59,634 bases of DNA, from positions 1 through 59,634 of the forward strand of contig JBPYFK010000117.1 of NCBI GenBank assembly GCA_051984675.1, given 5' to 3'. Source of the DNA: JBPYFK01 sp051984675 (GTDB lineage: Bacteria; Actinomycetota; Actinomycetes; Mycobacteriales; Pseudonocardiaceae). Position 1 is the stretch's first letter; every line of letters begins with the position of its first letter. A program made the position numbers and the translations under genes. This document shows, piece after piece, positions 1 to 7,269 of this stretch. The notes under the pieces were generated by a model, which saw nothing but the letters and a program-made list of their open reading frames with translations, made no database searches and was not told the DNA's origin.

Positions 1-205
1 CGTACGCCTCCGTGGTCACCTCGCCAGCGATGTGCACCTGGCCAGTCGTGATCAGCGTCTCCGCCGCCACCCGGCTGCGCGGGTCCTGGGCCAGCAAGGC
101 GTCCAGGATCGCGTCGCTGATCGCGTCGCAGATCTTGTCCGGGTGGCCCTCCGTCACCGATTCACTGGTGAACAACCGGCGGTCGGAGTGACGGCTCGTA
201 CTCAC
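1..205 (-). CDS. metK: S-adenosylmethionine synthetase, N-terminal part (cut by window edge)
   Basis: MetK makes S-adenosylmethionine from ATP and methionine in the cytosol. Only the first 68 residues are in the window. The GTG start at 205 has GGGGAG seven bases upstream. The fragment carries the family's N-terminal signature SVTEGHPDKICDAISDAILD followed by TLITTGQVHIAGE, which form part of the ATP/methionine pocket. It lies 74 bp downstream of coaBC in the same direction, as is usual in actinomycetes. The missing C-terminal part should continue off the left edge. Identification is secure. Confidence 0.96.
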   Translation of the reverse strand, partial: MSTSRHSDRRLFTSESVTEGHPDKICDAISDAILDALLAQDPRSRVAAETLITTGQVHIAGEVTTEAY

Positions 206-279
206 GGTTCTCCCCACTCGAAACGTGCGATCAATTGGCGCGGAGGGTTACTCCGAGATCACACTACTGGCGGGACGCT

Positions 280-1530
280 TCAGATCGCGAACTGCTCTCG
301 CACAGCGTCCCACAATGTGGCCGCCAGGAGGGACTTCGCACCGTGCGGGAGGCGCCGCTCGGTGCCGTCGGTGGCCAGCAGCCACCCGGCGTTCTCCTCC
401 ACCTCGAAGGCCTGGCCGTCCCCGACCGCGTTCACGACCAGCAGGTCGCAGCCCTTGCGAGGCAGCTTCTTGCGGCCGTGCTCCAGCACGCTGGTCGCCG
501 GGTCGCCGGTCTCGGCGGCGAAACCCACGATGACCGGGACGTCCAGCTTGCCCGCCCGGCGCGCCTCCACCAGCTCCGCCAGGATGTCGGGGTTGCGCGT
601 GAGCCGGATCGGCTCCGGGTCCACGTCGGTCTTCTTGATCTTGTGATCCGCCTGGTCAACCGGCCGGAAGTCGGCCACCGCCGCCGCCATCACGACAGCG
701 TCGGCGCCGTCGGACTCGGCGAACATCGCGTCGCGCATCTCCTCGGCGGTACCCACCTGCACCACCCGAACGCCTGCCGGGTCGATGAGGTCCGCCGTGT
801 GCGCGGACACCAGCACAACGTCCGCACCCCGGTGGGCGGCGACCCGCGCGAGCGCGTAACCCTGGCGCCCGGACGACCGGTTCCCCAGGAAGCGGACCGG
901 GTCCAGCGGTTCCCGCGTCCCACCGGCAGACACGACGACCCGGCGGCCTTCGAGATCCCTCGGCAGCGACGCCGGCTCAGCCAGCAGCAACCGTGCCAGG
1001 TCCACGATCTCGGCGGGCTCGGGCAGCCGCCCCTTGCCGGTGTCCGGCCCGGTCAGGCGCCCGCTGGCGGGCTCGGCGACGGTCACACCCCTGCGACGCA
1101 GCAACGCGACGTTGTCCTGCGTCGCGGGGTGCTCCCACATCTCGGTGTGCATCGCCGGCACCATCAGCACCGGGCAGCGCGCGGTCAGCAGCGTGGAAGT
1201 GAGCAGGTCATCCGCGACCCCGTGCGCGGCACGCGCCAGCAGATCCGCCGTCGCGGGCGCGACGACGACAAGATCGGCTTCCTGCCCCAGACGGACGTGC
1301 GCCACCTCGTCGACATCGCTGAACACGCCGGTACGCACGGGCTGACCGGACAGGGCTTCGAACGTGGCCGCGCCGACGAAGCGCAGCGCGGCTTCCGTGG
1401 GCACCACGCGCACCTGGTGGCCGGACTCCGTCAGGCGGCGCAGCACGTCGCATGCCTTGAAGGCCGCGATACCGCCGCTAACGCCAAGGACCACACGTGG
1501 TGCGTGGTCCGCGGAACGTTGCTGGGTCAC
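280..1530 (-). CDS. coaBC: Bifunctional phosphopantothenoylcysteine decarboxylase / phosphopantothenate-cysteine ligase
   Basis: CoaBC joins cysteine to 4-phosphopantothenate (CoaB half) and decarboxylates the product (CoaC half, FMN-dependent), two steps of coenzyme A synthesis. The protein has 416 residues, the normal fused length. The flavoprotein half (about 1-185) shows GVSGGIAAFK (16-25), the active-site His in AHVRL (H78) and PAMH (125-128). The ligase half shows SAGGTREPLDPVRFLGN (201-217) and the KIKK motif (297-300). The position that is PAMN in E. coli Dfp reads PAMH, and the flap around 157-171 has no cysteine; I believe this is an actinobacterial variant. GTG start; 44 bp after rpoZ in one transcription unit. 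Confidence 0.96.
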   Translation of the reverse strand: MTQQRSADHAPRVVLGVSGGIAAFKACDVLRRLTESGHQVRVVPTEAALRFVGAATFEALSGQPVRTGVFSDVDEVAHVRLGQEADLVVVAPATADLLARAAHGVADDLLTSTLLTARCPVLMVPAMHTEMWEHPATQDNVALLRRRGVTVAEPASGRLTGPDTGKGRLPEPAEIVDLARLLLAEPASLPRDLEGRRVVVSAGGTREPLDPVRFLGNRSSGRQGYALARVAAHRGADVVLVSAHTADLIDPAGVRVVQVGTAEEMRDAMFAESDGADAVVMAAAVADFRPVDQADHKIKKTDVDPEPIRLTRNPDILAELVEARRAGKLDVPVIVGFAAETGDPATSVLEHGRKKLPRKGCDLLVVNAVGDGQAFEVEENAGWLLATDGTERRLPHGAKSLLAATLWDAVREQFAI

Positions 1531-1574
1531 TGGGTTGCCGGGTTACTCGTCGCTGAGCCAGCTACTGGGGTCGG

Positions 1575-1874
1575 TCACTCGCCCTCGGTGTGCTCCAGCA
1601 CACCGGCGTGGATCTCGCGCAGCGCGATCGACAGCGGCTTCTCGCGCGGTCCCGGCTCGACCAACGGACCGACGTACTCCAGCAGGCCCTCGCCGAGCTG
1701 GGCGTAGTAGTCGTTGATCTGGCGGGCACGCTTGGCCGCGAAAATCACCAGCGCGTACTTCGAGCTGACCTGTTCCAGCAGGTCGTCGATCGGAGGGTTG
1801 GTGATGCCCTCCGGCGCTTCGTGCGAAGGGCTGCTGCTGTTGAGCGCAGCCAGGGCGGCGGCGGGGGTGCTCAC
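1575..1874 (-). CDS. rpoZ: RNA polymerase omega subunit
   Basis: The omega subunit helps the beta-prime subunit fold and assemble into RNA polymerase. The 99-residue product has the omega core: NPPIDDLLEQVSSKYALVIF, then AAKRARQINDYY near the middle, and ends in an acidic tail. The length is normal for actinobacterial RpoZ. The GTG start at 1874 follows a GAGCAGGAGC stretch that can serve as ribosome-binding site. It sits between gmk and coaBC in the conserved mihF-gmk-rpoZ-coaBC-metK order, with a 154-bp gap from gmk that may hold its own promoter. Confidence 0.96.
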   Translation of the reverse strand: MSTPAAALAALNSSSPSHEAPEGITNPPIDDLLEQVSSKYALVIFAAKRARQINDYYAQLGEGLLEYVGPLVEPGPREKPLSIALREIHAGVLEHTEGE

Positions 1875-2028
1875 GTGGAAGCTCCTGCTCTCGTGCGTGA
1901 ACGGCGGTCGTTGTGGCGGTCGGGTCAGCGCCGCTGCGGCGGCTCCGGCCGAATGTCCAGCTTACAGACCCTGCTGCCCTGCTCACTCGGAACGGGGTTC
2001 GCCGGGACTGGATTCATTCAAGCTGGGC

Positions 2029-2649
2029 TCAACTCAAGCTGGGCGGGCTCACACCCGGGCCGACAATCAAGGATATCAATTCCGTGGCCGCGACCCGCAC
2101 GTCGTCGTTGACGACGGCGGCGTCGAACTCCGGCCGGGCCTCCAGCTCGCGCCGGGCCGTCTCCAACCGGCGCTGGACGACTTCGGAGTCTTCCGTACCA
2201 CGTCCGGTGAGCCGCCCTACCAGGGTTTCCCACGACGGCGGCAGCAACATCACCAGCTGCGCGTCGGGCATGGCACGACGTACCTGGCGGGCGCCCTGCA
2301 GCTCGATCTCCAGCACGGCGGGCCGTCCGCCCTCCAGCGCCTCCTCCACCGGGCGCCGAGGCGTGCCGTAGTAGTTGCCCGCGTACTGCGCGTACTCAAG
2401 CAGCTCACCGGCGTCGATCATCCGCGCGAACTCATCGGCGTCCACGAAGTAGTAGTCCACGCCGTCGACTTCGCCCTCGCGTGGCGGGCGGGTGGTCACC
2501 GACACGCTGAAGTACACGTGCGGCGCGCGCTTGCGCAGCTCGGCAAGCACGCTGGACTTGCCTACACCGGACGGACCGGAAAGGACGGTGAGCCGGGCCT
2601 CAGCACTGCCGCCGAGGCCCGGCCCAGCGCCATCAACAGTGTCGATCAC
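2029..2649 (-). CDS. gmk: Guanylate kinase
   Basis: Gmk phosphorylates GMP to GDP with ATP. The P-loop GPSGVGKS lies near residues 25-32, followed by the GMP-binding stretch SVTTRPPREGEVDGVDYYF and the lid/closing sequence around YGTPRRPVEEAL. The 206-residue length is usual once a short actinobacterial N-terminal extension is allowed for. The start is a GTG whose last two bases overlap the mihF stop (GTGA, four-base overlap), so translation is probably coupled to mihF. Cytosolic; identification secure. Confidence 0.96.
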   Translation of the reverse strand: MIDTVDGAGPGLGGSAEARLTVLSGPSGVGKSSVLAELRKRAPHVYFSVSVTTRPPREGEVDGVDYYFVDADEFARMIDAGELLEYAQYAGNYYGTPRRPVEEALEGGRPAVLEIELQGARQVRRAMPDAQLVMLLPPSWETLVGRLTGRGTEDSEVVQRRLETARRELEARPEFDAAVVNDDVRVAATELISLIVGPGVSPPSLS

Positions 2650-2963
2650 TCGCCGCTGAACTCGGCAAGCAGCGCCTTGCGCTGCCGCTCGCCCAGCCCA
2701 CGGAGCCGGCGGCTGTTGGCGATTTCCAGGCGCTCCATGATCTGCTGCGCGCGGACCTTGCCAACGCCGGGAAGGGCTTCGAGCAACGCGGACACCTTCA
2801 TCTTGCCCAGAACCTCGTCGTTGTCCGCGGTGTCCAGCACCTCGGCGAGGGTGGTTCCACCGCGCTTGAGGCGCTCCTTGAGCTCAGCCCGGGCGCGACG
2901 GGCGGCAGCCGCCTTTTCCAATGCCGCGGCCCGCTGCTCCTCGGTCAGCTGGGGAAGGGCCAC
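2646..2963 (-). CDS. mihF: Actinobacterial integration host factor (mIHF/sIHF type)
   Basis: A small nucleoid protein of the actinobacterial IHF family, unrelated in fold to HU-like IHF; it bends DNA and was first known as the mycobacteriophage L5 integration host factor. From GTG 2963 the product is 105 residues: MALPQLTEEQ, then a helical arm rich in Ala/Arg/Lys, GKMKVSALLEALPGVGKVRA (a helix-two-turns-helix DNA-binding motif), and RRLRGLGERQRKALL. I chose GTG 2963 over ATG 2978 because GGAGG stands five bases before the GTG, nothing resembling a ribosome-binding site precedes the ATG, and family members begin MALPQL. The gene normally follows pyrF directly; here 5.7 kb intervenes. Confidence 0.93.
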   Translation of the reverse strand: MALPQLTEEQRAAALEKAAAARRARAELKERLKRGGTTLAEVLDTADNDEVLGKMKVSALLEALPGVGKVRAQQIMERLEIANSRRLRGLGERQRKALLAEFSGE

Positions 2964-3334
2964 CATGTCCTCCGTCATTAGGGGTTTTCTTGATCGGTGC
3001 GGCGAACGGTACCCATCCTGCCCAGCCGGCCCTCAGGGGGGTCCGACTTTTGTGAGCCGGATTCAGCAGGGAACCCGTCCGCCTAGCTCGTGTTGCGCCC
3101 CGTACACGGCTTGCACAGGCACCGAGCTTCTGCAAGTACTACCAACAAGCGCGCTGAAGTGCACTAACCCGCAGCAAAACTCTTACGAACTGTCCGATTT
3201 CCGGTCGGTTGAGCCAAGCAGAGCGCGTCATCGCAGGTCACCCAGGGGTGAAATGTCCGCTCCTGGCCCGGTGGCCGCGATCTCGATTTCAGGGCCGCTT
3301 CAGGGCCGAAAAATCCGCCCGAAAGTAACGCACG
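2964..3334. other. Intergenic region upstream of mihF
   Basis: 371 bp without a convincing gene, between the FAD oxidase stop and mihF. It must contain the mihF-gmk-rpoZ promoter, but I cannot place -35/-10 boxes with confidence. It is visibly less GC-rich than its surroundings around 3150-3230. A direct repeat TTCAGGGCCG occurs at 3288-3297 and 3299-3308. No strong terminator hairpin was seen. Confidence 0.5.
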
Positions 3335-4750
3335 TCACACCTGATGTGACACCTGATGAGCGGGAGACGGGATGGCGTGGTTGCAGTGGATGAGCGCCTC
3401 CGGGTCGTACCGCCCCTTCAGCTCGATCAGGCGCCGGTAGTCATCTGGGGCGAATCCGGCACGCACCTGCTCGCCGGTGAGAGGGCCGTAGCTGAAGTTG
3501 AGCGAGCGCCCGATCGCGTGCTCGGACGCCGGCCCGAGGGCTTCGCGGTGTACGGCGCGTACGGCGTCCTCCTCACCTGGCTGCACCGGTGACAGGACGG
3601 TCAGCGAGTACGCGGCCTCGCGGTGGCCCACTGCGCTGGGCGGCTGAGGCGGGCGCGCGAGCGCGCCGCCGAGATGGCGGAGCCCGACGACACACGGGGT
3701 CGATGTCGACGGGGCGGACGTCGACGGGGCCGATGTCGACGGGGCGGGCGTCGACTTGGCGGCCAGCTCCCGGAGCCCGGCCAGCGCCCCCGGAGCGAGG
3801 TCGCTGAGCAGCAGGTTCGTCGAGCGGTACGCGTGCGGCTGGTCTGGTTCGTCGAACACGGCTCCCGACTCGCTGTACGGCAGCTCGCGCAACGTGTCGT
3901 CGAGCCGTGGTCCAAGCGCCCGCAGCGGCTCGATCAGCTGCTGTCCCTCCCGCGCCGACCCCAGGTAGGAGATCTGGATTTGGGCGATAGGACGGCCGCA
4001 CAGCGCCGCGGAGAGCAGCGTCACTCCCGAGGTCATTTCTTCGGGGACGGTCTCGGTCCATCGCCGCCAGCCGTCCAGCGCCTCGGGCACCTGCTCGACG
4101 TCGAAGGAGAGCGCGCCGCCGTAGATCCGAGCCACCGGCATCAGGTCGATCTCCATACCGGTGACCACGCCGAAGTTGCCACCCCCGCCGCGCAGCGCCC
4201 AGAACAGGTCCGGGTCGGTGTCGGCTGTGACGTGACGCGGCTGCCCGTCGGCGGTGACCAGGTCGATGCGTCGTACGTGGTCGGCGGCGAACCCAAATCG
4301 CCGAGCCAGGAGGCCGACGCCGCCGCCGAGGGTGTAGGACACCGCGCCCACACCCGGGAAGCTTCCAGACAGCGGCGCAAGGCCGTGGGGTGCGGTCGCG
4401 TCGATCACGTTTCCCCAGGTCGCTCCGGCCTCGACCCACGCCGTGCGGGCTTGCGGGTCCACCCGAGTCCCGGACATCCGGCGAGTGCTGATCAGCACGC
4501 CGCCCTCGACCGGGGTGCTCAGCCCGTGACCGCTCGCCTGAACCGCCACCGGGGTGCGCCGTGCGGCGGCGAAGCCGACGGCAGCGCGGACGTCCTCAGC
4601 TCCCGTCGCCGCGACGATCACGGCGGGTCGGTGCGCCGTGAAGCGCTGGAAGCCGGCGCGCTCGTCGTCGTATCCGTCCGTGCCCGGCGTGTACACGGGT
4701 CCGCGCGTACGGAGTTCGCGCGTGTTGATTTCGCGTGTTGCTTCGCTCAT
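3335..4750 (-). CDS. FAD-binding (PCMH/BBE-type) oxidoreductase
   Basis: A 471-residue berberine-bridge-type flavoprotein oxidase; substrate unknown. The N-terminal PCMH FAD domain (about 40-210) shows VQASGHG, where His75 is the expected 8-alpha-histidyl FAD anchor, and LGGGVG (141-146) with RGGGGNFGVVT (187-197). The second anchor Cys of bicovalent enzymes is absent: the equivalent stretch reads GSFPGVGAVSY, so attachment is probably single. The C-terminus (about 425-460) is a BBE domain ending LIELKGRYDPEALIHCNH. Residues 335-352 are a Pro-Ser-Thr-Ala repeat encoded by 15-bp DNA repeats, an odd insertion inside the substrate domain. It is divergent from a WYL regulator across a palindrome, so probably controlled by it. 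No convincing ribosome-binding site precedes ATG 4750. Confidence 0.88.
   Translation of the reverse strand: MSEATREINTRELRTRGPVYTPGTDGYDDERAGFQRFTAHRPAVIVAATGAEDVRAAVGFAAARRTPVAVQASGHGLSTPVEGGVLISTRRMSGTRVDPQARTAWVEAGATWGNVIDATAPHGLAPLSGSFPGVGAVSYTLGGGVGLLARRFGFAADHVRRIDLVTADGQPRHVTADTDPDLFWALRGGGGNFGVVTGMEIDLMPVARIYGGALSFDVEQVPEALDGWRRWTETVPEEMTSGVTLLSAALCGRPIAQIQISYLGSAREGQQLIEPLRALGPRLDDTLRELPYSESGAVFDEPDQPHAYRSTNLLLSDLAPGALAGLRELAAKSTPAPSTSAPSTSAPSTSTPCVVGLRHLGGALARPPQPPSAVGHREAAYSLTVLSPVQPGEEDAVRAVHREALGPASEHAIGRSLNFSYGPLTGEQVRAGFAPDDYRRLIELKGRYDPEALIHCNHAIPSPAHQVSHQV
3701..3760. repeat. 15-bp tandem repeat inside the FAD oxidase gene
   Basis: Four tandem 15-bp units (3701-3715, 3716-3730, 3731-3745, 3746-3760), each close to CGATGTCGACGGGGC. 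The unit length is a multiple of three, so the reading frame is kept; it encodes repeating Thr/Ser-Ala-Pro residues. Confidence 0.85.
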
Positions 4751-4768
4751 GGCACGAAGCTACGAAGC

Positions 4769-4793
4769 CTTGCGGACAGTCTGTGTCCGCAAG
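4769..4793. promoter_or_regulatory. Perfect 10-bp inverted repeat, probable operator
   Basis: CTTGCGGACA (4769-4778), a 5-base spacer, then TGTCCGCAAG (4784-4793). It lies in the short divergent region between the FAD oxidase (ATG 4750) and the WYL regulator (ATG 4839). The right end runs into an AAGGAGG sequence. Size, symmetry and place fit a dimeric repressor or activator site, most simply that of the adjacent regulator. Confidence 0.75.
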
Positions 4794-4838
4794 GAGGGAG
4801 AATCTGGATTCGTGGGTCAGGAATCGGAGCGCAGTGGG

Positions 4839-5837
4839 ATGCCGGGGCGGCTGCTCCGCCTGCTGGCGCTGCTGCAGAGCAGGCGCGAGTGGTCCGGCCG
4901 CGAGCTGGCCGAACGGCTTGGTGTCACGGACCGGACGGTCCGCCGAGACGTCGACCGGCTGCGCGCGCTGGACTACCCGGTCGACAGCACGACCGGGACG
5001 GCGGGCGGATACCGGCTGGCCTCCGGCAAGAACCTTCCGCCGTTGCTGCTCGACGATGACGAAGCCGTCGCCATGGCCATCGGACTGGTGACGGCGGCGC
5101 GCGGCAGCGTCGCCGGCATCGAGGAAAGCTCGGCGCGAGCCCTGGCGAAGCTGGAACAGGTCCTACCAGCGCGCCTGCGCCCGAGGTTGACGGCCCTGAG
5201 CAGCGCAACCGCGGCGGTACCGCATCGAGCTGTGCCGCAGGCCGACCCGGCGGTGCTGGCGGTGCTCGCGTCGTGCTGCCGCGACCGCGAGATCCTCGCC
5301 TTCCGCTACCTCAGCAGGGGCGGGGAGGTCAGCGGCCGGCGCGTCGAACCGCACAACGTCGTGACTGTGCAGGGGCATTGGTACCTGCTCGCGTATGACC
5401 CGGAACGCGAAGACTGGCGCACGTTCCGGGTGGATCGAATCGATGACCCCAGGCGCACGCGCCGGAGCTTCAGTCCGCGAGACCTGCCTGCGCCGGATGC
5501 GGCGACCTACTTGACGCGGTCGTTCGCGACTGCCGAGTACCGCTATACAGCGCGGGTGACGGTGCACCTGCCCGCCGAAACCGTGCGAGCGCGCCTGTTC
5601 GCGTCGATACCCGGGGACGTTGCGGTTGAAGGTCCCGAGGAGTGCACCCTCCGGCTCAGCGCGGATTCCGCGGAGCTGGTCGTGCAGTACATCGCGGCAG
5701 TAGCAGCGCTCGGAGCGGAGTGCGGCGTGGAAGCGCCGGAGGAGATCACCCGACGGGTCCGGGACCTCGGGCGCAGGCTGGATCAGATGTCGAAACGGCC
5801 GCGGCGAAGTCCGTCAAGGAAGTCGGCCCAGCGCTGA
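4839..5837 (+). CDS. YafY/DeoR-type HTH regulator with WYL domain
   Basis: A one-component transcription regulator. The N-terminal winged helix-turn-helix is clear: LLRLLALLQSRREWSGRELA then ERLGVTDRTVRRDVDRLRAL. A WYL ligand-sensing domain follows in the middle (about 140-240), with LAFRYLSRGGEV, a WYLLAYDPEREDWRTFRVDR core and a WCX-like C-terminal part. From ATG 4839 the length is 332 residues, usual for the family; GGAG stands nine bases upstream. An in-frame GTG at 4812 after GGAGGGAG would add nine residues and cannot be excluded. It is divergent from the FAD oxidase, with a palindrome between them. Its last 55 bp overlap the end of the convergent DUF397 gene. Confidence 0.9.
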   Translation: MPGRLLRLLALLQSRREWSGRELAERLGVTDRTVRRDVDRLRALDYPVDSTTGTAGGYRLASGKNLPPLLLDDDEAVAMAIGLVTAARGSVAGIEESSARALAKLEQVLPARLRPRLTALSSATAAVPHRAVPQADPAVLAVLASCCRDREILAFRYLSRGGEVSGRRVEPHNVVTVQGHWYLLAYDPEREDWRTFRVDRIDDPRRTRRSFSPRDLPAPDAATYLTRSFATAEYRYTARVTVHLPAETVRARLFASIPGDVAVEGPEECTLRLSADSAELVVQYIAAVAALGAECGVEAPEEITRRVRDLGRRLDQMSKRPRRSPSRKSAQR

Positions 5838-5989
5838 GCGGAGAACGCCAGGACGCCCGCCTCGGGGTTCTTGGAGTCTCGTGCTGCGACGGATTCGTCG
5901 GATAAGGCCACCTCAACGCAGTTGGCCTCGGTCGGGGCGCTGCGGCTACTCTTGCGCCAGCGTGCACGGGAGGGATCGAAGTCCGCCAT
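5783..5989 (-). CDS. DUF397 domain protein
   Basis: A 68-residue protein matching the DUF397 pattern: W-K-S-S-R-S near the start (WRKSSRSAPTEANCVEVAL), then VAARDSKNPEAGVLAFS and WADFLDGLR. These proteins are very common in actinomycetes beside XRE regulators; some pairs behave like toxin-antitoxin or developmental switches, but the molecular role is not firmly known. GAGGAG is placed eight bases before ATG 5989. It lies 12 bp after the XRE gene, so the two are co-transcribed. Its 3' end runs antisense into the WYL regulator gene. Confidence 0.93.
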   Translation of the reverse strand: MADFDPSRARWRKSSRSAPTEANCVEVALSDESVAARDSKNPEAGVLAFSAQRWADFLDGLRRGRFDI

Positions 5990-6001
5990 ATGTCGTGCTC
6001 C

Positions 6002-6862
6002 TCATTGCTGTGCAAACCACTCACTTGCAAGGCTGGCAACCAACTCGTTCGAATCTTCTGGCGAGAGCGCCACCCGGCGCAACCTCTGAACGGCTTGTTT
6101 CGACGCAGCAACAACCTCGGGCTCTTCCACGAAGGCGCTGTTTCCCCGTTGCTCCAGGTAGAGCAGACTTGGCTGGCTGGCGAACTCAAGGATCACGAAC
6201 GGCCCGTATAGGCCCGGGTGCGCTCCAGCCGACACCGGAACAACCTGGACCGTCACGTGGTGCTTGGCTGCCGAGTTCGTCAGGTGGCTAAGTTGCCGGT
6301 ACATCGTTCCTGGGCCACCAACCGGTCGCCGAAGCGTCGTCTCCTCGATCAGCACATGCAAGGCCGGTGACTGGCGGTCGTTGAGCAGTACCTGGCGTTC
6401 CATGCGCAGGGTGACCAGCCGGTCTGCCTGTTCCTGCGTCAGATCTTCGTTGCTCCCTTCTGCCAGCGCTTTCATGTACTCGCCGGTCTGGAGCAGGCCG
6501 GGAAAGAACATCGTTTCGTAGTTGTAGATGAAGCGCGACTCCCGCTCGAACCGGATCAGGTCCGGCAGCAGTGCCGGCAGATCGCCGTCCTGGACTTGCC
6601 ACCAGTTGCGGTCCTGGCCATGACGGACCAGCGCGAGCAGCTCCTCCCGCCGGCGGGCCGGCACGCGGTACAGGCCCAGCAGGGCGGACACGTCGTCGGC
6701 CTCGAGACCGCGCTGGCCCGTTTCCATGCGGCTGAGCTTGCTCATGGACATCCCGAGTGAGCGGGCGACCTCTTCGGCTTTGAGACCGTTCCGAAGACGG
6801 AGATCCTTCAGCTCGCTCGACACACGGCGCACCCGCACCGGGATTCCCACACGTCCGGCCAC
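6002..6862 (-). CDS. XRE-family regulator with DUF5753 domain (Scr1-like)
   Basis: A 286-residue regulator. The N-terminal helix-turn-helix (about 14-70) reads LRLRNGLKAEEVARSLGMSM then SKLSRMETGQRGLEADDV. The rest is the DUF5753 domain typical of Streptomyces Scr1/WhiJ-like proteins, with IYNYETMFFPGLLQTGEYMK, AERLVTLRMERQ-type and HVLIEETTLRRPVGG segments and VVPVSAGAHPGLYGPFVILE. GTG 6862 is preceded by AGGAG with a six-base spacer and gives the usual length. It is followed after 12 bp by DUF397 and is divergent from a small unknown gene, with a long inverted repeat between them. Confidence 0.93.
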   Translation of the reverse strand: MAGRVGIPVRVRRVSSELKDLRLRNGLKAEEVARSLGMSMSKLSRMETGQRGLEADDVSALLGLYRVPARRREELLALVRHGQDRNWWQVQDGDLPALLPDLIRFERESRFIYNYETMFFPGLLQTGEYMKALAEGSNEDLTQEQADRLVTLRMERQVLLNDRQSPALHVLIEETTLRRPVGGPGTMYRQLSHLTNSAAKHHVTVQVVPVSAGAHPGLYGPFVILEFASQPSLLYLEQRGNSAFVEEPEVVAASKQAVQRLRRVALSPEDSNELVASLASEWFAQQ

Positions 6863-6920
6863 TGTGTACTCCTGACGACTCGGCGATCGACTTCCTGCCA
6901 GCAACGATCCCCGGTTGCCA

Positions 6921-6968
6921 CGCGGGCACGTAAGGTCGCTCACCCGAAAGAAGCGTTGCGTGCCCGCG
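6921..6968. promoter_or_regulatory. Inverted repeat between XRE gene and small divergent gene
   Basis: CGCGGGCACG (6921-6930) and CGTGCCCGCG (6959-6968) are perfect 10-bp inverted arms separated by 28 bp. They lie 59-106 bp upstream of the XRE start and about 90 bp upstream of the small gene at 7057. They could be paired half-sites for an XRE dimer or tetramer, or a hairpin; a run of six A follows on the plus strand. Confidence 0.5.
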
Positions 6969-7056
6969 AAAAAACCTCTGATTGTTGTGTCACGGCAGCA
7001 AACGATCAGCCGTAGTCAAGGAAAGACAAGCAGCACCGACGATATCGGGGAGAGTG

Positions 7057-7269
7057 ATGATGCACCCTGTTTGGAAGATCCCGGCCGACGCGGACCACGG
7101 CGAGATCGTGGTGGAGATGGCAAGTTACAACGCACTCGCGATCACGCAGGAGGACGCGCGGATCGTAGTCGGCGCAGAACGGCTGGGCGCGCTCGCGGAC
7201 AAGCTGTACTTCCTGAACGAGGTCTACAAGGCCGATGTGCAGGACGCCGTCGAACACCTTGTGGCCTGA
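7057..7269 (+). CDS. Small conserved-looking protein of unknown function
   Basis: A 70-residue acidic protein starting MMHPVWKIPADADHGEIVVE and ending YKADVQDAVEHLVA. I do not recognise a family. There is no signal peptide or membrane segment; the second half is predicted by eye to be helical (ARIVVGAERLGALADKLYFL). GGGGAG lies just upstream (four bases before ATG 7057, seven before ATG 7060). It is divergent from the XRE-DUF397 pair, and codon use looks like real coding sequence rather than a shadow. It may be a third partner of that pair; this is inference from position only. Confidence 0.65.
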   Translation: MMHPVWKIPADADHGEIVVEMASYNALAITQEDARIVVGAERLGALADKLYFLNEVYKADVQDAVEHLVA

